NCBI GenBank assembly: GCA_035578175.1
Contig: JAQMRL010000001.1
Span: 377,337,220 to 377,401,219 of the forward strand
Direction: 5' to 3'
DNA length: 64,000 bases
Source: Catonia carolina
Lineage: Eukaryota; Arthropoda; Insecta; Hemiptera; Achilidae
The position numbers and the translations under genes were made by a program. Of this stretch, positions 22,149 through 33,943 are shown one piece after another (the stretch's first letter is position 1; each line of letters starts with the position of its first letter). Under the pieces are notes generated by a model. The model worked only from the letters and a program-made list of their open reading frames with translations, searched no databases and had not been told where the DNA came from.

Positions 22149-22285
22149 TACTTTCTCTTGCCTGTATGAATACATAAGAAGGAAAGTAGGTATTGTTTTC
22201 ACGTAGATTTTTTGAAATTGAGTTTACACCGGATCTACCATTTTCAGACCCCCTGACATAAAAATAAAAAAAATTCTGTTGAAAG
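22149..22285 (+). repeat. U1 family fragment (one end)
   Basis: Shares 'cttgcctgtatgaatac', 'gaaggaaagta...attgttttcac', 'gaaattgagtttacaccgga' and 'ttttcagaccccctga' in order with the U1 copy starting at 52424. The match then stops. Confidence 0.7.
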
Positions 22286-24273
22286 ACGATTATTGAAATT
22301 TAAACAAAACGTTACTTTTTGGTAGCTCATAATTAAAAAGTAATATAAAATGAGTAAGTCAGTTGCAATTAACAAAAAATTTTAAGTTAATATTTATTTG
22401 GACATTTAAAAATATTTTTCACAATTAGGCATGAAAAAAATTTAATTTATAAAATTATATTTTCGTATCCTCTACATTACATACTTTTTTATAATGTATT
22501 GGGTTATGTGACGTAATTTTTTTTAATACAGTATTTATTTGCACACCAGCTTACGTCTATTGGACTTATGAACATTTTGGTAAAACTTGAAGCGTCATCT
22601 CTTTCCCGTTATTTGGAAAATTTATAACCGTGATTACATGGGTTCGGTAATTTCATTCTGTATTTTAATTTTACAGTTCAATGTGCCTTGCAAAATACTT
22701 ATCTTACCTCAATCGGTTTCGTATAAGGAATGTAGCTTGAACTACGTATTTCACTGTTCTTGTTAGGGAATAGAGGTTTGATATAGATCAGTAAACTGTA
22801 CTATGGAATTTTACCAGTATTTCGATATTCTCATTATTTATATCATTTTAGAGCTGAAGGTCTTAACGCCTTATGGTTTTTAGAATTCATTTAATTTTGT
22901 TTGTATTCAATCGTTTTCATATAGACCTACTCTGTCAGATTGATTAACATCGTTAATATTGTTAGGTTTAATTTTCAGTTTTACTGAAAATTAAACTGAT
23001 GATATTACTACGGATGAATATTTTTAAGCATTCTCAAAATTAAAATATATACAATTTAGGATTTAAAATACTATTCTAGTCAGTTAAAATTTCTTGAGTG
23101 TCGAATTAATGTAGGAAAAGCTGCAAAATTGTTTAACATAAAAAAATTATGTAAAACTTGTAAATTTAAACACAACACAACTTGCAAAAGTGAAGTACAA
23201 GTAATAAATTTACTCACAAAAATTAATCCGTATTTTATTAAAAATTAATTTATCGTGCCTAAAATTATTAAATTATCGCAATTTTGTTTGGTTGAAAATA
23301 CTGTTTCACGTCACATAATATTAATATGAGATATATGGTGGATTACGGAATAAGCCACGCCCAATAAAATAATATATGCATACAATTGGCACTTAAAACG
23401 TTAGTATTTAATTTAATTTTAATACATTTTGTCCATTAGCAGTCAGCTTACCATATTCTTCATTAAGAATTAATATTGTGGAGGCCATTATACAGCTTCA
23501 TTGTATGAACGTTGTGTTCGTTGATAGAAATGTTAATTTCAGTAGTAAATTTTGAGATTATGAGTAACCCCTATTTACCTTCCACAGTGATACTGAACAT
23601 AATGAATATTGTTTATTAATAAATTACGTTATTAATATTGTAATGCATTAGTATGTAAAGTAATTAGAGAACTGAATCTATTTGAATACACTAGATTTCT
23701 AGAACAACTGTGTCACATGAGGTGTTTAAACCAAAAGTAATGAATTACGTGATCAGTAATTGTGATTAGATAACATTCTACCCTCACCAACTTTTCCAAA
23801 AAACGATTTGTTCAGGCAACATGACAACACAATATCCAACGGGAATTCACCTCTCTCAACGGATAGTTTGTAACACAAGAATTACATACTTTTTTCTTTT
23901 TTGAATGTTCTTCTCTTGGGAATATAACGTTAGTTCCTTTGATAAATACGATTGAGTTACACACATTCATTTATGAAACAAGATTATTCTGTTTTACTCT
24001 CTTTCAAAAGCAAATACAGAAAAAAATCACACACATACTCCACACCATTTCCCTTGGGTGTTCATTCGTGAACGATTGAAAAAGTTTTTATAAGAAGTAT
24101 TTTAATGGCTATTTCCAACCAATCCATGTTGTTGCTTATAAAACATAAATTTTGTGATTTTATTCATTGTGCCTCCCTCGTTACTGATTCAGAAAAATGT
24201 AAACATAGGACTTTCTTTATAAATAATTATTTTAGCATGATAATTAATAGAGCGTTCAACCGAGATTCTATTG
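22286..24273. other. AT-rich stretch with a perfect 14-bp hairpin
   Basis: GTTTAATTTTCAGT (22966-22979) and its complement (22983-22996) form a stem with a TTT loop. No gene was recognised in the rest. Confidence 0.4.
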
Positions 24274-24430
24274 TTTTACGCCCGGCTGTTTTGCACATTT
24301 ATGTATAAGCAGATGATGAAGAATGAAAATAAGCGATAAAAAATTTCCAGATCTGACTGGGATTCGAGCCAATGTTCAATGGCAAAGAAACTAGTTGATC
24401 TAAGCATTATACCAACGGGTTCATCAAATT
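24274..24430 (-). repeat. tRNA-derived SINE
   Basis: On the minus strand the head has a B box GGCTCGAATCCC (complement of about 24359-24370) and an A-box-like stretch near 24410. The body follows and the tail reads 'cagccgggcgtaaaacaata' (about 24292-24273), the same tail type as at 13.98 and 15.47 kb. Confidence 0.6.
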
Positions 24431-24482
24431 CTAACCTAGATGTCATTTGAACATAAGAACTTTGTTAAAAATAATTACGTAC

Positions 24483-24577
24483 TTCTTCTTCTTCTCGCAA
24501 TCAAGAATTAGGCTTCCGCCTTTTCTGACTCACAACCGCGACAAACTATTGAGTTATTGCCATCTCTTCTCTACTGT
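24483..24577 (-). repeat. RTE-like LINE 3' tail
   Basis: On the minus strand it aligns with the 3' UTR at 17811-17905. Shared order: 'agatggca', 'tttgt(c/g)...ttgtgagt', 'cctaattcttga' and a terminal GAAGAAGAAGAAG run. It is noncoding; only the 3' end of the LINE inserted. Confidence 0.65.
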
Positions 24578-24581
24578 CCCT

Positions 24582-24722
24582 CTACCGCTTCTGTTCTTAA
24601 ATGCTTCAATCAAATAATTGGATGATCATGTACTATGAAACAGAATTACTTTCTGTAGCCCTGGAACTAGCAGATCAAGTGCAAATAATTTAACACTTCA
24701 CCTACCAGTTATGGGCAGAAAA
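24582..24722 (-). repeat. D1 family fragment (5' third)
   Basis: On the minus strand it matches the D1 5' end: 'tgcccataactggtaggtga', 'gttccagggctacagaaagt', then the 'aatgat...acagaagc' region. It abuts the RTE tail at 24577. Confidence 0.75.
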
Positions 24723-26834
24723 TTTGTCTAAATACGAGTAATACACAACTGTGTGATATGTATTTTTTTAATGAATTCTATGTTTATTTAACAATTTCAA
24801 TTACGCGAGATAGATGATCATGTTCAAAGGACACCAGGTGTTTCGGATTGAATTTCAAGTTCGCATAAAAATCCTCATCGAGATCTGATTCAAACGGTTT
24901 GGTTACAACTCCAAAATTAATTGGAAGTTTACGGTGGTTGGAAACACAGGATACCTAAAGGGCAAATTGAAATTTGGTTGTACAAATACACAAGTTTATG
25001 ATCAAGTATTGATTATCATTTTCACCTACATTGGTATAATTTTCACCTACATATAATGTACAGTTTCTTCAATTTTGTAACAGTTTTAATTACCAACTAA
25101 CGTAAAAGTGGAGTTTGTTACATCCAGAATCGACGAAGCAGAAAGCCTATGTTTGAATTGCTACTGTGTAAACTATGTTGGGAAGAATTTTTGAGAGAAC
25201 TACCGTCAGTGGTAAAATATGTAAATTTGGAAATGAAAGTGTTAGAAAATACGCAGAATTTTTTATTAGTTATAGTTGAAATCAAAAATTTAACAACTCA
25301 ATTAAATTGTTGTTAAATTAAATTCTACCCGTTTATAAAAAAACACGTTTGAATATTGAATCATTTGTTGTTCAGAAATATGAAAAGATTGAAACATGAC
25401 ATTTTGTTGTCAGTATTTTTACATTCAATCACATTTCAAATGAAACCGTTCAAATTTTCCTTTTTACCTGATATTTTGTTTTCATTTTTTTTTACCTTTA
25501 ATCATTTTGAAGAGGAATTCTTTCCGTAAAACTGTCAGCAGGTGTATAAAAGAAACAAACGTTTCAAAAGATTTGAAGAAACACAGAATGTTATATTATC
25601 AGAAAGAAATTTGTTTTATTATAGAAGTTTTCTCTTTCTTAGCTGTGTTTCAAGAACATTGACTTCACATTTCGATTTAGTATTCTATTCTTAAATTATA
25701 TTAAAAAATAATTAAAAATAGTAGAATGAATTATATTTAGTGATGGGAAAAATAAAAGAGTATGGATAATCTAAAAAACAAAAAGTCAATTCACAAAATA
25801 TGTACAAGACATCTAGACTGTCAGAATTCAATCACGGTTAATTAGAATAACTTCTTTGTTTACCAATTAATTTTTTTGGCATTCTAAATCACTACTTCTT
25901 TAAAAAAGTACCATTAATTGAACATTTATTAGGCAACTTTAAATGGAAAGCAAACAAATCTCATTCACAGATTTCAATCCAAAATACTTAGATTAATCAC
26001 TGAGTATTATGACTTGTATTAATTTAGCATTCGTTCAGCGTTAAATAAAATTTTTCAAAATTACACTCAGTTTTTTTTCTGGTATAGGGCCAATCTTAAA
26101 CAGCGTAAAGTGACTTCAGAAGTTTGTGGAAGCTCTTTTTGCAGCCCACATTTTCAGCATTCGCTCACTGTAGGTGTTTTCCTTTCTTTTGTTCACCCGG
26201 TATTCTGTTTTGCTCCTCATAAAAGTCCTTAAAGTCTGTAATTAGTTACCTTAATTTGGTTTCGTTCATTAAGTTTTGTCAGTTTATTCCAGTTTTTTCC
26301 ATATTCTTTTCTGACTTTTTTAAACCATTTATCCGACACCTTAGGTCTATTGTTTAGTTTCTTAAAAACTTTTTTTTTCAACTGGTTGTCATCCATTACA
26401 CAATCATTATGTTAATAATATATTTCCGAATCAGTAGTTTTCTAAAAATAAACTTCAGTTTAGTAAAACCCCTCTTAAAGGTAATCTAAATGCATCATAT
26501 TTATCAAGCAACCCAAAACGATGGTAGAAGCCATCTTATTTTATAACCATTTTTAAGCATTCTGTAGAACTTATTTTGCCATTTTTGTCATCAAATTAAT
26601 GCCTACCACAAATCAAATATCGTTTGCTAGTTGCTCTTTTATAGATTTGTGAAATAGCGTGGAAATGTTTACTCGCTCGTTTATATCACAGCGGCTATAG
26701 TTGTACGTTGTACAGGGTGTTTATAAACGTTAAAAAATGTTGAACATGTTTATTATTAAAAATTTAGTATACATTATTAAAATATTATAATAATTTCTAA
26801 ATATAAAGTTAAAGATTACAAAACTTGAATTACT
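24723..26834. other. Mostly AT-rich; possible decayed coding stretch at 26060-26400 and an isolated terminus at 26711
   Basis: On the minus strand at about 26400-26240 a frame reads LNNRPKVSDKWFKKVRKEYG, then KNWNKLTKLNERNQIKV. It looks like a real protein relic but I cannot assign it. At 26711 TACAGGGTGTTTATAAACGT resembles the start of a Tc1/mariner-type element whose other end I did not find. The rest holds nothing recognised. Confidence 0.35.
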
Positions 26835-26909
26835 TGCTACAGCTGCAGTCATCAGTGCATTCCTATAGTTGGCCAAGAAGATCCTTTGACCTAGCCACTG
26901 ACGTTTTAA
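26835..26909 (-). repeat. Jockey-type LINE 3' end, left piece (interrupted)
   Basis: Matches 38487-38552 ('tgcagtcatcaccgcagacc', 'ttggcagagaagatccc'). The LINE continues at 28513 after the inserted piggyBac-like element. Confidence 0.75.
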
Positions 26910-28508
26910 CCCTTTATAGGATAGTGCTACAGGGGAAAATATATATGTTGTAATATATTAAATTTTGGTTTACCGGGACTTGAATAATGTATTTCTAGTG
27001 GCAGAACAGTAAGATATTTATTTCTTTAGATGTTAATTCCTGGTAAGTATACTTACCAAGGAACGTTTATTGAATTGGGAATTATATAATATTTAGTAGT
27101 AAGAATGCTTATTAAAACAACTTATGGTACTATATAACAAAAACTGTATAGAACAACTTATCTTAACTTATACAGTCGAACTTCGATGTAACGAAAACCT
27201 TGATTATACGAATTCTTTTACTGCACCGTGACATTATAATTAAACTATATGTAAATTTACCTCGATTTAACAAATAAGAACCTTGATATAACGAAATAGT
27301 GTTATGCAATAAGTACAAAGTGATACGCTGTATTATGATTTTTCTGTGAGAAAAGGTAGATTCTTTTGATTTCCGTCAACTGGAAACGTCAGTAACGAAG
27401 TTATTCCAGAGAATTTCATCACGGTTGATGAACAGATTACTGTTAGTGATTTTCCGAACGATGACGACATACTTCATGGTGTTGGGATGATGATGAAGAA
27501 GAAAATGATGATGAAAACTGCGAAGATCAGCAGCAGGAGAGAAAACCTACCAACGACGAGATTTTACAGTCATTTACAATAATTAGGCTTGGGCTACAGC
27601 TCAAGCTGGATGAAGTGCCTGACAGTATTTTTGAAAATTTAAGTAAATGTGAAAAGTTTTTGCAAGTATTGCTTTATTCAAACACAAGAAACAACGGAAA
27701 ATTGCTTACTTTTTCAAGGAGTAAATTAACATTTAAAGTACTGTAATTAAATATTCTAACCAATACCTGTCAATATCAAAAACTAAAGAATACATTTAGA
27801 ATTAGTGTTTTTATAAAAACTTTAGATAAAGTTAGTGTATTTATTTTCTTTATGTTAGTGTTTTGAAGAAATATATAGCCTACTGAAAAGAAAAATACAG
27901 TATTAACCTACAAATGGGCTTCAGATGCTTTTAATTACAGCAAAGATGTATTTACGAGGTAAGTTCCTACTTGAAATCAGTACATACTTTTTGTACTATT
28001 ATTAACGGTAATTACGTAAAACGTGATCGATAAAAAAACATTTTACTAGTTAAGACATGTCTATTAAGAAAATTAACTGTATTTAATTCATCATACAACG
28101 TTAAAAAATTCATTTATAAAAATTAGCTTGGAAATTCTTGTTACATCGATATAACGAATACCTCAATTTAACGAATTTTTTCCCAGGATTCTCGATTTTT
28201 TTACATCGAAGTTCGACTGTATTAGCATGAATGCTTGGTTTCCCGTTAAAAACTCGGATTTCCGAAGCACTGTACAAAAGTAACAAAAAAGCAACACGGT
28301 AGCCTACGATAGTATGAATCTTTACCACATCTTGCAACTCAGGAAGCAAATGGTCGCTGCGCTCTAATTTCAATACGTGGATAGCCTACTTACCAGAGAA
28401 CATTTGTAACACCGTAAAATTCCAATAAGGTTCAACTGCATAGCTGATTCGTAAAAAAATCAACCTTATTACCAGTGGTAAGTGTACTTACCAAAGACCT
28501 ATGAAGGG
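26910..28508. mobile_element. piggyBac-like MITE (about 550 bp) interrupted by a pogo element
   Basis: The left end TTAA|CCCTTTATAGG (TTAA 26906-26909) and right end CCTATGAAGGG|GTAA (28498-28512) give short CCC...GGG terminal repeats at TTAA, the hallmark of piggyBac; the right TTAA has mutated to GTAA. Without the inner insert it aligns over its whole length with the copy at 49345-49873 in inverted orientation. Palindromes GGTAAGTATACTTACC (about 27043-27058) and GGTAAGTGTACTTACC (about 28467-28482) lie near the two ends in both copies. No transposase frame remains. Confidence 0.85.
27173..28219 (+). mobile_element. pogo/Tigger-like element, internally deleted
   Basis: Perfect 19-bp terminal repeats CAGTCGAACTTCGATGTAA (27173-27191 and 28201-28219) are flanked by TA (27171-27172 and 28220-28221). 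Subterminal 'tcgatttaacaaataagaac' and 'ttgatataacgaa' repeats are typical of Tigger ends. At about 27415-27745 the plus strand reads FITVDEQITVSDFPNDDD, then after a shift EEENDDENCEDQQQERKPTN and DEILQSFTIIRLGLQLK. This is an acidic C-terminal tail of the Tigger/CENP-B-like transposase type. The DNA-binding and DDE domains are missing, leaving 1047 bp of a normally 2-kb or longer element. Confidence 0.9.
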
Positions 28509-28512
28509 GTAA

Positions 28513-28740
28513 CCGTCTATGCTGAGTATCTGGTATCACTCTCCTGTAGACATTTTCATGAGAGGGTTGTCGTGTAACTCAAATTTGTCGTGCAACGCCT
28601 TGTATAGTTGTTTCGCGACATCAGTTATGTATGGTATTTGTAAGAATTTGAGCAACATTAGGTTTGTGGGGTAAAAATGGGCATTACGTTATTGCACGTA
28701 ATATCTTGTTTTGAATCGCTTTTATGCGTTTCGTGTGTAA
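28513..28740 (-). repeat. Jockey-type LINE 3' end, right piece (interrupted)
   Basis: Continues the LINE of 26835-26909. It aligns with 38558-38770 ('tagttgtttcgcgacatcag', 'tttgagcaacat...gtttgtg', 'ttgttttgaatcgctt'). On the minus strand it is a decayed version of the coding frame still readable at 38.5 kb. Confidence 0.8.
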
Positions 28741-30096
28741 AGGTTCACAATTTCAGAATGTTACTTTAAATTTTAATATTATCGTAAACATTCTTAGTGA
28801 AATAAAAACTTTTGCTTATCGTATTAGACATTCAGTAATTTCAGATTTTAAGAAGTATTTAAAAACGTTAACTGAAATAAAATTGTTATTTTCCTCTTTA
28901 GGATTGGAAAAAAGCAATAAAGAACCGCCTGTTCTTTGTTACAATGTTTATTGCTGAGAAGCGGATTGTAAAGGTTGGTTTAAAGAAGATTTACATTTAA
29001 CTAAAACGGTTAGTGACGTAGAGAAATGTTCAATAAGTTTCTATCAGAAGAAATACGGCAAACGGTCTCAAATCAATAATATTTTGCCTACACAGTTCAT
29101 CTGTGTTTTGTAAAACACTTTAATTTTTACAAAACGATTAAATCTTTTGAAATATTATACGTATCGTATAGACTTATTCTTCATATAATTTACACATGTT
29201 TGTCTAAAATAATAGCTGTCCAGTCATTTATTTATTTTTTAAATACGATTCTCTTATTTAAACGGCATTATTATGTAATTATTCTCTGTTATGTTGCGAT
29301 TGTCATTCATTTATGTATTAAAACAGTGTTACAATATAAACCGAAAAGCTCTTACTCATTTATCAATTATTTTTTAATATCCAAATCACTTTCGTAGATT
29401 CATGACATTTGTTTCTTATGAGTTGAGCAAAACGACTGAACAATTTTAATTTTTAACTAACGTTTGCGCCGAAGGGGTAAAAAGGGCGACTACACTAAAG
29501 AAATATATACTACTATTTCTATAATTTCCCAAAAGTCTATAATTCTAAAATTCAGTACGTGTATTTTCTAAATGATAAAATCATTTATTTGGATAAAGAA
29601 AAGTGCAGAGTAAACCGGAAAATTTTGTAAGATCAATAAATAATCGTTTAATGTACCCCTCTAAAGCTGACACTTTTAGTTAAAACAATTTATTCTGTAT
29701 TTTTATCGTTCGTAAACCACACTAAACTAACTCCCACCTAAAAATATCAGCATATCTTTGCTTATAAGTTATTTTGAAGTATTCATTTATATTTGCTTAA
29801 GTCAATAGCATGGCTAAACTCGCTTAGTCCTAATTTTGAGAACATCAGAATTTATGTTAATAAAGAAGGATCGAAACATGTTTCAATATGTCAAAATCAT
29901 TAAATAAATTGTAAGATGATAAAACGTACAACTTGTGAAATATAACTTCTTAAGTGTTTTTATTTTTCATAGTAAACGGAGAAGAAAAGTAGAACACCAG
30001 GACTCGTAGAAGAAATGAGAAAAGCTTGTAGAGAAACAATCCTGAGAGTATATGCTAAAAAAGAGTTTATCGGAATGTCACAAATTACTCTATCCG
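28741..30096. other. AT-rich stretch, nothing recognised
   Basis: No repeat or gene supported. Confidence 0.4.
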
Positions 30097-30275
30097 GCCA
30101 CATTGGCGTAGTTGGTAACGTCCTCGCCTCTCATCATTCGGTCCTGGGTTCGAATACCACTCAGGCACGGCATATTTTCATACGTTAAAAAAAATAATTT
30201 CATCCCTATTACGCACAGTTACACCCCAACGTCGTCGCTAATGACCTTGCAGTTGATGCGACGTTAAATAAAAAG
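30097..30275 (+). repeat. tRNA-derived SINE, near full length
   Basis: Head with A box TTGGCGTAGTTGGTAACG (about 30104-30121) and a strong B box GGGTTCGAATACC (about 30147-30159). Body 'tacaccccaacgtcgtcgct', 'aatgaccttgcagttgatgc' and tail 'gacgttaaataaaaagaaaa'. The body shares the '(c)taatgacc...gttgatg(t/c)(g/a)' block with the Val-like SINEs at 3166 and 53985. Confidence 0.8.
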
Positions 30276-30396
30276 AAAAAAATTATTTGGAAGAGCATGA
30301 CCCCAAAAACCTAAAAACCACTTTGATGAAGTAATGATTGGATTAATTGTACTAGAAAATATACTTCGTAATTACAAATATCTTCATGTTTTTTTC

Positions 30397-30560
30397 TTGT
30401 CTTCTGGCATAGACCACTTAGCATGTTCCGGCATTAAAATGTTTTTATTCTGTTTGAGGTTTTCCAAGCTTCTCTTTCTCTGAGGCTTGATTCCAGAACC
30501 CGTTTTAGATTTCTATCTTTCTTTATTTTTTTGAATTTGTTCCAACCATTTGTTGGAGTA
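30397..30560 (-). repeat. Probable RTE-like LINE 3' end
   Basis: On the minus strand it contains ACATGCTAAGTGGTCTATGCC followed by an AGAAGACAAGAA tail; a near-identical phrase precedes an (AAG)n run at 41.79 kb. Just upstream a decayed frame reads VLESSLREREAWKTSNR. The AAG-rich tail links both to RTE-type LINE ends, but the coding match is weak. Confidence 0.45.
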
Positions 30561-32094
30561 ACAGAAGATTCCCTCATTTACTTTTGCTATCTACTGTTCT
30601 TTCTTTCCTTACATCGAAATTTTGAATCTGTTCTCCCTAATCCCTTAACCCTTTGTAGAAAACGTGTTTTTTCAATTGTTGTTTCTTGATTAATTGTTGT
30701 AAGAGCTCAAATTTTGGTGCTATACTAACGTGTAGGAACTACCATTATGTCGTAAAATTTCATCAAAGTATAGCTGTGTCCTTTGGTCTTTAGTTTACTT
30801 GTAATCCTTTTGCATATTCTTTGGAAACGATGATTAAAAAAGCTAAAATTAAATATTTTTCTTTCCCAGTATTCTTGGAAAGTTTTTGAGTTACACGAGA
30901 TATCAAATATTCTCAATTTAGGAGGTCGTTTCAATTAAAGAATGGTGGTTCACAGACACAATATGTGAAATGCAACCAGAATCATGAGACGATATTTTCA
31001 CGGCGGCAGTACTTTTTCACAGTTTTAGCCCTACGTTGTCGCGAAAAAGTAATCCTGAATGAACTTTCATTTGTATGGGGTTTGAAATTTTGAATTTTTT
31101 AGATTGTAACTTCAAATTATAAGAATTAATTCCATAATTTTAACATTCTGACTCATAATTAACATTTATGATGTTAATAGAAATTGTAATAAAACGTAAT
31201 AATAAAGTAGGCCTACAGTATTTTGAGAATTACTTTTAATAAAAATTTACAAATGGTACATTAAAAGAAGTTGATAAAGCTCTGATTAAAAGAATAAATT
31301 TTCATTATTTTTAAGTAATTTAAAAGAAAGAAGCTGTCCGTGTAGCTTAATAATTATTAATCAAGCGAGACGGTGAATTTGTGACAAGAACTTTCTTTGT
31401 TTTGTTGTAGCATCCTCAACCCTTTCCCGCTTTAAGATGCTTCTTTATTAGGCTTCTTTAATATAGGCAAAAAAGAAAACGCCTCTTGAGACAAAAGATC
31501 TTTCACCTCTTCCCTAAAACACATAAAACCAAAATATTTTATTTACATTTCTTCAAATATTTCTTTTTATTTCAGTATTTATTTAATACCTTACTTTAAA
31601 ATTATTATTTTTTAAAATGCGGATTATTATAACCAGTTATTGCAATATAGTACAAGCACACTTGGGTCTTTTATAACACTGCAAGGAAGGGTCAAGGGAA
31701 GTAACAATTAAAATACAAACGACATCATTTTTCAAAAATCTTATAGGTTTTTCAAATCATAAAATAAGGCAAGAAAGAACTAAATTCTAGCAGAAAACAT
31801 TTAAATATTTTTATTTTAAACGTAACATATCAAAGAGTTTCATTTAAAATTTTGCATTTTTCAGTTACGCTTTGATTTACGCTATGTTTAAAGTTAAGAA
31901 AAAAAAATTTTCCGTTTGTATTTGGTCGTTTCTTGGCTTATTTTATACCAATTAGTCCAGAATTAGATTTTTTACAATTTTTATTTTACCCTTTTATGTA
32001 TTTATTAGTAATTAAACAAAGTTATTTTAGTTCAAACCTAAAAAACGTTTTTAAGGACAGTGTTTTTTTTGTTTCATATCGAATATCTCAAAGA
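30561..32094. other. AT-rich stretch, nothing firm
   Basis: Several T- and A-rich runs. A short GC-richer spot at 31000-31050 (ACGGCGGCAG) has no readable frame. Confidence 0.35.
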
Positions 32095-32348
32095 CCAAGA
32101 GATATACATTCGTGGGACCCTTTTTATTCAATGTTTCATTTTAAAAACCAGCAGAAACAACTGAATTCTCCCCCTCAAGTCTTCATTTCACCAAGGGTAG
32201 GCCTACTGACCCCCTGGCGAAACCTTTCGCTAGCCGTAACTCTCTACCAAAGCGTTTTAGGACATGTTTATATTTAAAGTTTTTTCTTTCTTTTGGCTTG
32301 TAAAGTGAATTCAGAAAGTGCCAGTAAAACTTCGTGAATCACCCTGTA
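32095..32348. mobile_element. One end of a DNA element/MITE
   Basis: Read on the minus strand from 32348 the sequence starts TACAGGGTGATTCACGAAGT, the form of a Tc1/mariner-like or similar terminus. The next 250 bases are less AT-rich than the background (ACCCCCTGGCGAAACC). The opposite terminus was not identified. The 114-codon frame running through here (31933-32277) shows no protein motif and I do not regard it as a gene. Confidence 0.35.
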
Positions 32349-32358
32349 GGCCTATATA

Positions 32359-32949
32359 CACAGGAGCGTCGATTATCCGATCGTCAGTCATCCGAACCGT
32401 CAATTATCCGAACCACCACAGATGAAAAAAAGTACATTATTTACTCACGCAGAGGACTTTTCCGCTCTAAAAACTGCAATGCTATAGTGCGAATAACAGA
32501 CTGACTTTAATGCTGCTGAAGCTTTGTTACTTAAAAGATTGAGAGATGTTGCTACTACAAAAATTTCAGTCCTAGTTTAAAAGAAAATTCAAGAATTTAA
32601 AAAAAATCTGTGTATAGCATGTACAAGTGCGTCAAAAAATATTTCATAAAGGGTTTTACCGTAATTTATTTTATTTAATTCAGTTTTGGAGATTCTGTAT
32701 TTTTCAGTTGGTTTTTATAATTTTTAGTAGGCCTGCTCTACATTTTTTGCAATAAATGTACTAAATTAGTGGTTTTTTTAAACTAAATTTTATGCAACCT
32801 TTAATAAAATTCTTACAGTTTTCGTTATTAATACTATACATTGTTTCGGTACTGTGTATCAAATTACAGTATTTAGCGTATTTGTTAATCCGAACTATTT
32901 GATTATCATAACCGCTCTGGTCCCAATTCGGATAACTATTGCTCCACTG
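32359..32949 (+). mobile_element. Tigger-like element, internally deleted (591 bp)
   Basis: The left end CACAGGAGCGTCGATTATCC (32359) pairs with the complement of the right end, CAGTGGAGCAATAGTTATCC (32949 down). TA flanks both sides (32357-32358 and 32950-32951). Subterminal repeats 'tcatccgaaccgtcaattat' and, at the right, 'aatccgaac...attcggataa' are typical of Tigger ends. At about 32448-32570 the plus strand reads AEDFSALKTAM, then TDFNAAEALLLKRLRDVA, matching the C-terminal tail of Tigger/jerky-like transposases. Everything else of the gene is gone. Confidence 0.85.
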
Positions 32950-32951
32950 TA

Positions 32952-33941
32952 TATATTTCATATAGCCATATATAAATAGTATCCAAAATAATACGAAAGT
33001 AATTTTTTTTTGGTAATATATTAAAAAACGAATGGAATTGTAATGAATTCCTTGTAAGAACTTTGTAGTTCTGTGCTTCTCGATTTGGTGTCTGGTAGTT
33101 ATTATTACACATTAAATTCACTAATTCTTTACCTTAAACAATCGTATCCGATAATAAATAAATCAGTTGATTTATTAAACTAAACTACGTTTATAATTTT
33201 AAAATAAATTTACTGTAGTAACAAATTTATAGATATCAGTAGATGTAGATAATTTGAAAAGAAATATTAAAACGATTACATTTTACATGTGTTCCTATAT
33301 ATCTACGAAAAATATCATCTCGGTTAAATTGAATCCAGGATTTAGTATGCAGGTTGTAGTATTGTAACGTTGGTTACAAGTGTACGTATGTGTGTTCGTG
33401 TATATTTAAGGGAATTGAATTGTTGAGAGAGTATAATGTGAGAAAGAGGAAGGAAAACGATAAAAGTTTCAAGTCATAGTTGGTTGCCGAGAATCGAAAG
33501 ATCCATATTTGCTCGGGAGTGCATATTTGAGGAAATACTTTTTTCTCTCTATCCATCGAGTGAACTCGGTACGGCAAGCAAGGCGAAAATGTTGAATGTT
33601 TCAGTACTAGACTCCCGAGCGACCAGCTTCCCTACATTTCGACAGGCTCATTTTCTTTAAAACACATACATATATATTTTCCCTCGTATGGATTATCACT
33701 CTTTGAAGCGTGTTTCTGGCCACTAGCCAATGTTTTTATTGGTTAATGTATTTCCTCATACCCTTGACTTTCCTATTGACTCTTATCCAAGCAATTATTT
33801 TTTAATGTTACCTAATTGAATTGGATTGTACGGTAGACTATATACTGAATAAAAAGTAAAATATTAATTTTTTTTAGATAATTTACATTAAGATCTAAGT
33901 AACAACAAACTTCTAGAATATGCACTGTAGCTAACTAACTG
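32952..33941. other. AT-rich stretch, nothing recognised
   Basis: No feature supported. Confidence 0.4.
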
Positions 33942-33943
33942 TA

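Noticed and set aside
31933..32277. Open frame of 114 codons on the plus strand
   Set aside because: No motif, hydrophobic low-complexity start, and its 3' half runs into the end of a DNA-element terminus. No splice or promoter support.
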